Source: Nanobdellota archaeon (GTDB lineage Archaea; Nanobdellota; Nanobdellia; Pacearchaeales; GW2011-AR1). Taken from it: a stretch of 64,000 bases of DNA. The notes beneath the pieces are model-generated. The model made no database searches. It worked only from the letters and a program-made list of their open reading frames with translations, and was not told where the DNA came from. Below, piece after piece: positions 29,077-37,383 of the stretch. The position numbers and the translations under genes are program-made. The first letter of the stretch is position 1, and every line of letters starts with the position of its first letter. The stretch spans positions 89,945-153,944 of the forward strand of contig JANLHM010000009.1 in NCBI GenBank assembly GCA_024654565.1, in the 5' to 3' direction.

Positions 29077-29958
29077 TTAATTTTCTTCATACATCTTGTT
29101 GTTTTCTGTCTCTTTTTCAGGTTCAAATTCATCTTCAAGAATTTCCCCTTCTTCAATATGTTCTTCACTCCATTCACCAGTCATTAAATCTGCATAAGGA
29201 TTTGGGTTTTCTTTTAAAAAAATGTGTTTAAGCCATATATGTATTTCTTCAAAATGATTTTCCTGCTCAAGCCAAAGTTTCCCATTGTTTTCAAGTTGAA
29301 GTATTGGAAAAAACATAAGGGCCCTCTCCTCTTTATCTTCGCCAACTATTTTAGTATAAGACACTTTTTTGTGTTCAATATTTGTTTCAAAATAACCAAT
29401 AATTTTATTGTGAAGGTTTCCAAGTTTATTTTTTAGGTTAAACTTTCTCTTTGGGAGGCTAAGTCCAACTTCACGTAAAGCATTGTTGTCAACAATCGCT
29501 TTCTTTATACGCCTGTTCTCAGTCATAACTGCTTTATTTAAGGATTCTATTAATTCATTTAGGGTTACCTTTCTAAACCTTGGAACTGGACTTCTTGGAA
29601 CAAGGAGGGGGATATCTTCATCAAGTTCAATTCTTTCAAGAATTGATTTCTTCTCTTCTTTGTCTCCAAAAAGTATACTGTCAATACTCTTCATATATTT
29701 ACTGAGTATCAGTTCAGACTTTATTCTTAAAAGAAGGGCGGCTGCAAGTAAAACCTTACTTGAAACAAAAAAATCCATCTCTTCATATTCCTGAATTTTT
29801 AAAAGAAACCCTTCAGCCAAAAGGTTAATGTCAATGTTCCAAGGATCAAGTTGCTCAGTATTTATCAGGTCATAAATAATGTCCTGCCAACCAATCTCCC
29901 TGTTAAACAATAAATCATGAACCTGCTCCTGACTAACACTAGGTTTCGCCTCTTCCAT
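29077..29958 (-). CDS. scpA: Segregation/condensation protein A (kleisin-like)
   Basis: LLFNREIGWQDIIYDLINTEQLDPWNIDINLLAEGFLLKIQEYEEMDFFVSSKVLLAAALLLRIKSELIL. Confidence 0.88.
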   Translation of the reverse strand: MEEAKPSVSQEQVHDLLFNREIGWQDIIYDLINTEQLDPWNIDINLLAEGFLLKIQEYEEMDFFVSSKVLLAAALLLRIKSELILSKYMKSIDSILFGDKEEKKSILERIELDEDIPLLVPRSPVPRFRKVTLNELIESLNKAVMTENRRIKKAIVDNNALREVGLSLPKRKFNLKNKLGNLHNKIIGYFETNIEHKKVSYTKIVGEDKEERALMFFPILQLENNGKLWLEQENHFEEIHIWLKHIFLKENPNPYADLMTGEWSEEHIEEGEILEDEFEPEKETENNKMYEEN

Positions 29959-30084
29959 AAAAGAAGATGACCTCCAAGTTTTATAAAATATGTTGAATTC
30001 AAAAAAAACCCAAATGTTACCTTGTCATTTTGTAAGAGTAACATAATCGAAAGGTTTATATACTAAGGGTGCCCCTAATTTATA

Positions 30085-30160
30085 TCACCTCTTTTACCCA
30101 GGAGAGGACGCGTACCATCTACTTTTATTTGGTGCGAAGAATCTCCTCGGTTTTTTTTTA
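30085..30160 (+). ncRNA. Candidate structured leader or small RNA with poly-T end
   Basis: TATA-like TTTATATA at about 30056; AGGAGA…TCTCCT stem with nested CGC…ACC/GGTGCG, followed by T9. Confidence 0.35.
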
Positions 30161-30188
30161 ATTCGAGGTAAAAAGAAATAAAACAAAA

Positions 30189-30446
30189 ATGGCAAACCAA
30201 ACAAATTTATTGGAAAACGAAATTAAAGAAACAGCCCATTTGATAAAATTGGGAAAACTTGAAAATTCGATGAAAAAAATAAACGAAATGAGGTTCACCC
30301 TTGTTCAAGAAGGAAACAACCTAAACAAAGAAGATTACACCTTATTATCTTCAAAAATTGATAATCTAAACCAAATTTGCCAAAACAAATATGAAATGAG
30401 AAAAAGAGCTGATGAAGAGTCCTATTATTGTCCTACATTCTGGTAA
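30189..30446 (+). CDS. Hypothetical helical protein
   Basis: 85 aa ORF. Confidence 0.6.
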   Translation: MANQTNLLENEIKETAHLIKLGKLENSMKKINEMRFTLVQEGNNLNKEDYTLLSSKIDNLNQICQNKYEMRKRADEESYYCPTFW

Positions 30447-30571
30447 AAATAAAAAAGGATGATTATAAAAATTTTAAATATTCAAAAAACCTGTAAAGTT
30501 CTAATTTTGTATTAACTTTAAAGTGATTAAGTATAGAAAAATTTAAATATGGTGCCTTTCAAATAAAATCT

Positions 30572-31183
30572 ATGGAGATTGAGAGAAAGGTTGAGGTTTC
30601 AAAAGTGGGACTATTAAGAGAGAACAATCCCGAATGGATAATCTTACATTCCACAATAAAACACCAAACCCTTGATTCTATATACCGCCTCCATGTAAAC
30701 AAGCTAAAATGGAATGGGATAGGGTATCATTTTTTCATTTCTGGACCAGGAAAAGTTTACCAAACAAGGCCCCTTGATAAAGAAGGAGCACATGCACTGG
30801 GATTTAACTTTAATTCTATTGGAATTTGTATTCCTGAAAATGAAGATTTAAACTTAAATTTAAAAAAAACAAAAAAATTAGTAGAGAAGGTAAATGAAGA
30901 GTTTGGAAATTTACCAGTAATGTCACACACTTTAGCTCAAGTTAAATATCTAAACAAGCTTTTCAAATTTAAAGAACTAAATTACCATTTTTTTGAAGAG
31001 ACTGAGTATGTAAATAGGGAGAAATATCTTCAAACAAAAAATGAGTATCGGAAAATAGCAGATAAGTTGACCCCAAAAGATAAATATTTAAAAATAATGT
31101 TGAATGCATTTAAAAACTGTCCAGGGGAAAAATTTGAATACTTTCTTAAAGAAATAAATGAAAAAGAGCTGGAAACAGCATGA
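30572..31183 (+). CDS. N-acetylmuramoyl-L-alanine amidase / PGRP-like protein
   Basis: EWIILHSTIKHQTLDSIYRLHVNKLKWNGIGYHFFISGPGKVYQTRPLDKEGAHALGFNFNSIGICI…NCPGEKF. Confidence 0.8.
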   Translation: MEIERKVEVSKVGLLRENNPEWIILHSTIKHQTLDSIYRLHVNKLKWNGIGYHFFISGPGKVYQTRPLDKEGAHALGFNFNSIGICIPENEDLNLNLKKTKKLVEKVNEEFGNLPVMSHTLAQVKYLNKLFKFKELNYHFFEETEYVNREKYLQTKNEYRKIADKLTPKDKYLKIMLNAFKNCPGEKFEYFLKEINEKELETA

Positions 31184-32222
31184 AAAAATTTATAGGGATA
31201 GAAAATGAGTTAATTAGTTTTTACAAAGAGATAGAGTTGGATTTGAAGATTATTTTGATAAACTGAGATCTAAGAAAGATTATAAAATATCCGATACAGC
31301 GATAAGAACTAAAACAGGAAACGGTTATTATATCGATGAAGACGAGTTAGAAATTTTAACGCCCCCAATAGCCTTGAACAAAGGTTTTGCAACAAGATTA
31401 ACCAATTCACTTCTAATTGGTCGAGATCATGTTATAAAAAACACTCCTGAACTTGATCATACAGGTTATTCAATGCATTGGAATTTAACATCTCCAGAAG
31501 TAAGTGAGGAGGATTATGAAAATAAGGGAGGAATAATTTATGATGAAATTTCAGTTCCTTTCCAGTTATTTGGACTAACTCCTCTTTCAATTGGATTTAA
31601 TGTTAGATCGAGGGAACCTAGAAACAGATATGAAATACTTGGAGATTCTCTGCAAAAAGAAGATCAAATAAATGCTCTTGCACTTTTACTTGGAGCTTAC
31701 AGTTTTGCCTCTGAAAAATTTAGTTTTCCCCTAAAAATAAATGATTTCTTTGAAATAAACTGTTCAACGGATACCCAAATAAACGGAAGGAAATCCCATA
31801 TAGAGTTATTAAACAACGAAAATTTAATTTCTGCCCAAAAATACTTGGAAAAGTTCTATGAATGGGTAGAGCCTTATATTGGGAAACTTGGAGAAAATGA
31901 AGAAATAATCAATTTAGAAAAATTCATTAAAGGGGAGAAAAAACTTGAAATGGATGAAAGAGAGTACTTTGAAAAATTGAAGGAGAGGAAAGGATATGAA
32001 AACGGAGTCTATTATCCAATTGAACTTGAGGATGGAAGAAGCCAAATATTAAAGGATTCAGGTAAAAAGAATATTCCTCTTGAAGGAAAACTTTTGGGAA
32101 AAATTATAAAATTTAATGTAAAAGATTTATCTTGGAATTTTCTTGAGGTACAAGAAGGTTCTCTTGTTAAAAAAATAGAAGGTATTGATGAAATTTATCA
32201 ATTTGTATTAAAACACAACTGA
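31180..32222 (+). pseudogene. Dop/PafA-like (glutamine-synthetase-fold ligase superfamily) gene, frame-disrupted near 31218-31222
   Basis: MKKFIGIENELISF | frame change | …AIRTKTGNGYYIDEDELEILTPP…TGYSMHWNLTSPE…RNRYEILGDSLQKEDQINALALLLGAYSFA; ORF track holds only 31374..32222. Confidence 0.6.
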
Positions 32223-32297
32223 AAAGAATCTAGTTACCCTTTTGAAAGCCCTTTGGCCAACAAATAAATATTTATACTTCTTGCCCTTCTAAATTAA

Positions 32298-32561
32298 GTG
32301 AAAAACGTTGAGCTTTGGGTAACTGAAATTGCTGGAACATTTACGGTATTGGATAGATGGGATTTTTCTTTTGAAAGGAAAAACCCTGTGATAAATTATT
32401 TTTCTGATAAATGCTGTCAAGTAAATCCTTCTGAAATTAAACAAAGAATAAAACACTACATAACTGATAAATACAAAAAGTGTGAACCAACAATTGATGT
32501 AAATATAATGTACAAAAACATAATAACCAATATTGAAAAAGCAAATTTAGAAATTATTTAA
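32298..32561 (+). CDS. Hypothetical protein (GTG start)
   Basis: 87 aa ORF. Confidence 0.5.
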   Translation: MKNVELWVTEIAGTFTVLDRWDFSFERKNPVINYFSDKCCQVNPSEIKQRIKHYITDKYKKCEPTIDVNIMYKNIITNIEKANLEII

Positions 32562-32771
32562 TTATTTCTTTGAATCAAATTCAGCATAGTGACACTTTCC
32601 ACAATACACTCTTTCCTTTGCCTTCATTAAAAATACTCCTGGACCACAACGTGGACAGAATCTCCCCTTCTTTAAAGAACCACCATCTTCTTTGTACATT
32701 AAATATTTCTTACTTGTGGGTTTGTTTTTGTGCGGTTTTTTACCCTTCTTTACTATTTTTTTCTTTGCCAT
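32562..32771 (-). CDS. rps27ae: Ribosomal protein S27ae
   Basis: FCPRCGPGVFLMKAKERVYCGKCHYAEF. Confidence 0.92.
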   Translation of the reverse strand: MAKKKIVKKGKKPHKNKPTSKKYLMYKEDGGSLKKGRFCPRCGPGVFLMKAKERVYCGKCHYAEFDSKK

Positions 32772-33148
32772 TAGTTTTCCTCCGTCTTTTCTTCAGATCC
32801 CGATTCAGCTTTCTTTTTTTCTTTTGCAGCCTTCCTTGCTTCTGCTTCAAGAGCCAACTTTTCTAGAAGAACCTTCTTTTCTTTTTCTTTTTCTTGTTTT
32901 GTTTTTTTAACCACCAGATCAAATTCTTTTTTCGAAGAATAAACATCAACAAAAACATCAAATGACCTTGAACCAAACTTCCCTGAAATTTTCTGGATTC
33001 TTATGAGCTCCGGGTTAAATGAAAACTTCTCAGATAAACCATTTTTCATTTCTTCATGACTTGGAACTGAATTTGATTTTACTTCAAAATGTATTTCCTT
33101 TCTTAAGAACAATGGATTTTCTTTTTCTAATATTTTTTTTATTTCCAT
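32771..33148 (-). CDS. rps24e: Ribosomal protein S24e
   Basis: ENPLFLRKEIHFEV…GSRSFDVFVDVYSS. Confidence 0.9.
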   Translation of the reverse strand: MEIKKILEKENPLFLRKEIHFEVKSNSVPSHEEMKNGLSEKFSFNPELIRIQKISGKFGSRSFDVFVDVYSSKKEFDLVVKKTKQEKEKEKKVLLEKLALEAEARKAAKEKKKAESGSEEKTEEN

Positions 33149-33342
33149 TATCTTGTTTTTATTGCAAATTCCCCATTTGAATTTATATTTATTTTTTTAG
33201 CAATTTCAGACTTCTCAGAGTTTAATACATGAATTTTTCCTTTGTAAGAATCTGTAAACTCTTTTGAACCACAATTTGGACATTTGTCTCCCTCATAAAT
33301 TGATTTACAAATTTTACACGCTTTACTTTTTATTTTTGCCAT
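33148..33342 (-). CDS. spt4: Transcription elongation factor Spt4
   Basis: ACKICKSIYEGDKCPNCGSKEFTDSYKGKIHVLN. Confidence 0.92.
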   Translation of the reverse strand: MAKIKSKACKICKSIYEGDKCPNCGSKEFTDSYKGKIHVLNSEKSEIAKKININSNGEFAIKTR

Positions 33343-33343
33343 T

Positions 33344-33964
33344 TTATTTTTTCTTATCCTTTTTAGTTTTGGGTTTATCTTTTTCTTTATTACCTTCTTT
33401 CACTGAAGCTTTTTTGACATCCGCATTTTTTTTGGCTTTGTCTTCTTTTATCCATTCTATTTTTCCAAGTCCAGGTTGCCTCATAGTTAGACCTATCTTT
33501 GGATCTCCCCCTTTGTGGGAGATTGCAACAACTCTTGCAACACAGAGATCATTTTCTTTTAAGACTCTTCCACTTGACTTTCCCGATAAAGCGCCAGTAT
33601 CACTAAAAGTCACATAATCTTCCATAGTTTGACTTATGTGTATCATCCCCCTCATAACCCCCATGTTCACAAAAGCTCCAAAGTTTGTTATTTCAGAAAT
33701 TTTTCCATAAACAAGCTCTTGAATTTCAGGCTTCCATATAAGGAGTTTAAAAACGCACTTGTAATAAGCAGCGCCATCTCCAGGGATAATCACTCCATTC
33801 CCAACATCAAGAACTTCAACGACTGAAACCACTTTTCCTAGATCCCTTTCATAATAGTCTACATAAGTCACGTCAAGCTGTTCCCTGACCGATTCCGAAG
33901 TAGGTAATCCAAAGAGTTTCGGATCCACTCTTACATAGTCTTCAACTTCTACAAGATAAAACAT
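33344..33964 (-). CDS. rpo7: RNA polymerase subunit Rpo7 (RpoE1)
   Basis: MFYLVEVEDYVRVDPKLFG…GVIIPGDGAAYYKCVFKLLIWKP…TNFGAFVNMGVMRGMIHISQ. Confidence 0.93.
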   Translation of the reverse strand: MFYLVEVEDYVRVDPKLFGLPTSESVREQLDVTYVDYYERDLGKVVSVVEVLDVGNGVIIPGDGAAYYKCVFKLLIWKPEIQELVYGKISEITNFGAFVNMGVMRGMIHISQTMEDYVTFSDTGALSGKSSGRVLKENDLCVARVVAISHKGGDPKIGLTMRQPGLGKIEWIKEDKAKKNADVKKASVKEGNKEKDKPKTKKDKKK

Positions 33965-34032
33965 TTTAATCAAAAATAGTTGTGAATTTTGGTTTTTAAA
34001 GCTTTTCCCGAAAAAAAGGTGTTAAAATGAAT

Positions 34033-34404
34033 CTACTGAAGCTCTAACTTTTTTTTGTTTCTTATAACAATCTTCCTGTTCCTAACAGATTTCTTCAGAA
34101 GAACGTCAAGACTTGCAAGAATAAACTCCTTATGTTCATCCAAATAATTTTTTATTCCCTTGTCAACATATTTTCCTGGACAACTTATTTCCTTGTGATT
34201 TCCTGAAAGAATCAATTTGAGAGCCAGATTCGCTTCATCCTTAACTTTGAGGGATTTTGAGGAGTTTTTTATTCGCTCTATCTCATGAATAACTTCTTTT
34301 GGAATAAGAACTGAGTGCCCCTGATTTATTAATTCTTCATAAAAATCAAGCTTATTTCTGACTGAGGTCAATATAAAACTTGTGTCAAGTACTACATTTG
34401 CCAT
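34033..34404 (-). CDS. PIN-domain protein
   Basis: VVLDTSFILTSVRNKLDFYEEL…. Confidence 0.75.
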   Translation of the reverse strand: MANVVLDTSFILTSVRNKLDFYEELINQGHSVLIPKEVIHEIERIKNSSKSLKVKDEANLALKLILSGNHKEISCPGKYVDKGIKNYLDEHKEFILASLDVLLKKSVRNRKIVIRNKKKLELQ

Positions 34405-34450
34405 ATGAGAAAAAAGAAAGGGATATATAAAAAACTAACATTTATAACCT

Positions 34451-35011
34451 ATGAAAAATTTTATAGAAAATTCAAAAAAAATGGTGATAGAAAAAGCCCG
34501 GGAATTTGCAAAAGAGAAGCATAAAGGGCAAACAAGGAAGTTTGCGGGGGAACCTTACTTTAGTCATCTTGAGAATGTTTCAAAGATTGTGAAAGAGTGT
34601 GCTCCAAAAGAAAGTAAGGAAGAAATGATTGCAATCGCCTTCCTTCACGACATTCTTGAAAACACTCCAACAACTGAAGAAGAATTGGAAAAAAATTTTG
34701 GGAAGAAAATTGCTTCAATTGTAAGGGAACTCACTACAGACAAAATTGAAAGTGAAAAAATCGGAAAAGGAGAATACCTTGCAAAAAAATTGTCCAACAA
34801 TAGAAAAGTTAGTGATAACACACTCCTAATAAAACTTGCAGATAGACTTGACAATGTTTCAGATTTACATAACGGAAAAAATGATTTTGTAAAGGCCTAT
34901 GCAAAAGAAACTAAACACATAATTGACGCAATAGAAAAAGAAAGAGAGATAAACAAAATTCACAAAGAGTTAATAGGAAAGATAAAAGAAGAAATTGAAA
35001 AAATTATTTGA
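34451..35011 (+). CDS. HD-domain protein (RelA/SpoT or MESH1-like hydrolase fold)
   Basis: KGQTRKFAGEPYFSHLENV…AIAFLHDILENTPTT…LLIKLADRLDNVSDL. Confidence 0.85.
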   Translation: MKNFIENSKKMVIEKAREFAKEKHKGQTRKFAGEPYFSHLENVSKIVKECAPKESKEEMIAIAFLHDILENTPTTEEELEKNFGKKIASIVRELTTDKIESEKIGKGEYLAKKLSNNRKVSDNTLLIKLADRLDNVSDLHNGKNDFVKAYAKETKHIIDAIEKEREINKIHKELIGKIKEEIEKII

Positions 35012-35016
35012 AAATA

Positions 35017-35269
35017 TTAAAAAAAGTCCCAAACAGATTGAAACGCTTTATTAGTATCCCCGTAACAAATTATGGGAAAACTGTTCCTTCTTATCCCCTC
35101 ATTAAACTTTAATACAAAACACCTTGGAGAATAGTGAGAAATAACCCCTTGAAAACTTTCATTAGATTTTATCAGCTATATCAAAGGCATTCTCAAAAAA
35201 ATGTAGTTTAAACCGGTCTTTGTCTACAGATTCATAATAAGGGTTATTAAACTCCCAGTCATGGACCAT
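35017..35269 (-). pseudogene. Frame-disrupted ~83 aa gene of unknown function
   Basis: MVHDWEFNNPYYESVDKDRFKLHFFENAFDIADK | SNESFQGVISHYSPRCFVLKFNEGIRRNSFPIICYGDTNKAFQSVWDFF* joins if one base of the 4-base run at 35167-35170 is removed. Confidence 0.5.
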
Positions 35270-35318
35270 TAAGTTTTTCGTAAAAAGATTTAATAATATT
35301 CACTTATAAATTTTTCTT

Positions 35319-35636
35319 ATGTCTAAAGGTTTAAATGAAAAAATAATTAGTAAAGGAATGTTTCTACACAAGACTCGGGAAAGAGTTAGTGCGGCACGTA
35401 ATACTTCTTCAGACACTCTTGAAGGAAAAGTAGATATAGAGTCTATAAAAACAAGATTACCGGTCTTTCTTAAAAATAGCTTAATAGAAAACAAAGTGTC
35501 AATACAAGGGGTCCAAGAAGATTATAACAAAAGGGTTGTTGAAGCCTACAAAAATTCCGACTTTGACCGGTGCAATAAAAATTCACTAAATGAATTTGCA
35601 GAGAAGTACATTGTCAAGCTTTTATATTGGGAATAA
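35319..35636 (+). CDS. Hypothetical protein
   Basis: 105 aa ORF. Confidence 0.55.
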   Translation: MSKGLNEKIISKGMFLHKTRERVSAARNTSSDTLEGKVDIESIKTRLPVFLKNSLIENKVSIQGVQEDYNKRVVEAYKNSDFDRCNKNSLNEFAEKYIVKLLYWE

Positions 35637-35666
35637 GTTTATATCCCCGTTACAACTATTGTTTTA

Positions 35667-36419
35667 ATGACACCTTCCGCCGAAAAACAGCAACATTTTT
35701 TGAAAAACAAGGAAATCCTGAAAAAAGAAATAAAAATTGCAAAACTCAAAAAAACAGACAATGTGATTGAAATAGGTTCAGGAGATGGAAGGCTTACAAA
35801 ATTAATTTCAGAAAAAGTCAAAACCCTTACTTCTTATGAAACAGATTTAGATTTCAAGTCAAATCTTGAAAGTCTTAAACTAAAAAATACAAAATTCATT
35901 TTTGAAAGTGCTCTTAAACATTCGTGGCGTGAACACAACAAAATGGTTTCAAACATTCCCTACTCCCTTTCTGAACCTGTAATAATGAAAGCAATTAAAG
36001 ACGAAATAAAAGAATTGACTTTAATCGTGGGAGAAAACTTTGCCAACTTATTAAAAGAAAAAGAAACAAAAATAGGAATTATTTCAAACCTTTATTTTGA
36101 TATTTCTTTTATTGAAAAAATAAATAAAAAAGATTTTGAACCTGTCCCAAGAGTCGATTCATACTTAATTTACCTAAAAAGAAAAAAGCCAACAGAACTT
36201 GAGACAGTTATTCAATCTATCCTTGAAAAAGAGGGAAAAACAAAAAACGCAATAATAAAAACTCTTCAAAATTATGGAAAAACAAAAAACGAGGCAAGAA
36301 AAATAATTGAAGAAATGAATTTGAATATAGAAACATTAAACAAATCCACAAAAAATATGTCAGGAAAGTTTATTGAATTTCTTAACGAAAAGCTTAACAA
36401 ATTTTTAGACAAATCTTAA
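35667..36419 (+). CDS. ksgA: rRNA adenine dimethyltransferase KsgA/Dim1
   Basis: VIEIGSGDGRLTKLI…SNIPYSLSEPV…VPRVDSYLIYLKR. Confidence 0.9.
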   Translation: MTPSAEKQQHFLKNKEILKKEIKIAKLKKTDNVIEIGSGDGRLTKLISEKVKTLTSYETDLDFKSNLESLKLKNTKFIFESALKHSWREHNKMVSNIPYSLSEPVIMKAIKDEIKELTLIVGENFANLLKEKETKIGIISNLYFDISFIEKINKKDFEPVPRVDSYLIYLKRKKPTELETVIQSILEKEGKTKNAIIKTLQNYGKTKNEARKIIEEMNLNIETLNKSTKNMSGKFIEFLNEKLNKFLDKS

Positions 36420-36448
36420 AAACCCGTGATTCAATATTCTCATGTAAA

Positions 36449-36519
36449 GGGTCTGTAGTATAATGGTATTATGTCGGCCTCCAGAGCCGAAGAAGAGGGT
36501 TCAATTCCCTCCAGGCCCA
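36449..36519 (+). tRNA. tRNA-Trp (CCA)
   Basis: Acceptor GGGTCTG/CAGGCCC + A73; anticodon stem TCGGC/GCCGA with loop CTCCAGA; T-arm GAGGGTTCAATTCCCTC. Confidence 0.85.
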
Positions 36520-36552
36520 TCCGCCACAAAAATAACTTACTCAAAATAAAAA

Positions 36553-37026
36553 ATGAAGAAAAAAGATTTTAATGAAGAACCTAGGGAAGAAAAACTCGAC
36601 AGATTTTTAGGTAGAATCGGTCAGAGAGACCTCGTGCGAACAATGTGGAGCATAAACTTTTCTGATAATGATGTTGAAAGAAATTTGTCAACAGATTTAG
36701 CGATTAATAGTTTTGTAGATTTTAGTGATGGAAGATTCACTTCAAACATTTATAGAGATTTGCAATATAGCAATATGACTGGGAAAAAAGACTCAAATGA
36801 TGCTATGGAAGACTTGGGAAAGTTTTCAGAAAGGTTTTCCATTACAGAAAATGAAAATAAAGCAATTGAGAGAATTGTAAAAAAAGTAGAAAATAAAGAA
36901 GAAGTGAAAATAGGGGATTTCTATAACTTGGGTAAATCTCTGTCAACTGCAAGAGATTTATGTTCTGATCATTTTAAAAGGTGGATATCTTACAACAAAC
37001 TATGGGGAGAAAAAAATAACCCATAG
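36553..37026 (+). CDS. Hypothetical protein
   Basis: 157 aa ORF. Confidence 0.55.
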   Translation: MKKKDFNEEPREEKLDRFLGRIGQRDLVRTMWSINFSDNDVERNLSTDLAINSFVDFSDGRFTSNIYRDLQYSNMTGKKDSNDAMEDLGKFSERFSITENENKAIERIVKKVENKEEVKIGDFYNLGKSLSTARDLCSDHFKRWISYNKLWGEKNNP

Positions 37027-37080
37027 AACTTTCAATTCATAAAAAATCCAAATAGAAGTTCAGACTTTAATGATTTTAAT

Positions 37081-37379
37081 TCAAAAATTTTTATAGAGTT
37101 CAATTTTTCTCATGACTTTATCAAATTTAACAGATGTATCAACATTAGTTTTTAAAAAATTATATGAAATCTCTCCAGAAGAAGTGAGGTAGTTTTCAAT
37201 CTCTTTATTGCATGAGTCAACCCCATTTTTGTAATCAAAAGTAAATCCTTTTTATATCCTTCAAAAAAAGGAAAAATTTCAAAAAGTTTTAAAGAAGAGA
37301 ACTTTCTGTGATTCTCATAAAGTTCCCCATACCACTCAATGAAAGGTAAGCCATCCTCAGGGGGAAAGTCTTCCATCAA
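37081..37379 (-). pseudogene. Frame-disrupted ~99-codon gene of unknown function
   Basis: MMEDFPPEDGLPF…FFEGYKK | GFTFDYKNGVDSCNKEIENYLTSSGEISYNFLKTNVDTSVKFDKVMRKIELYKNF* joins if one base is added to the 5-base run at 37249-37253. Confidence 0.5.
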
Positions 37380-37383
37380 AAAA

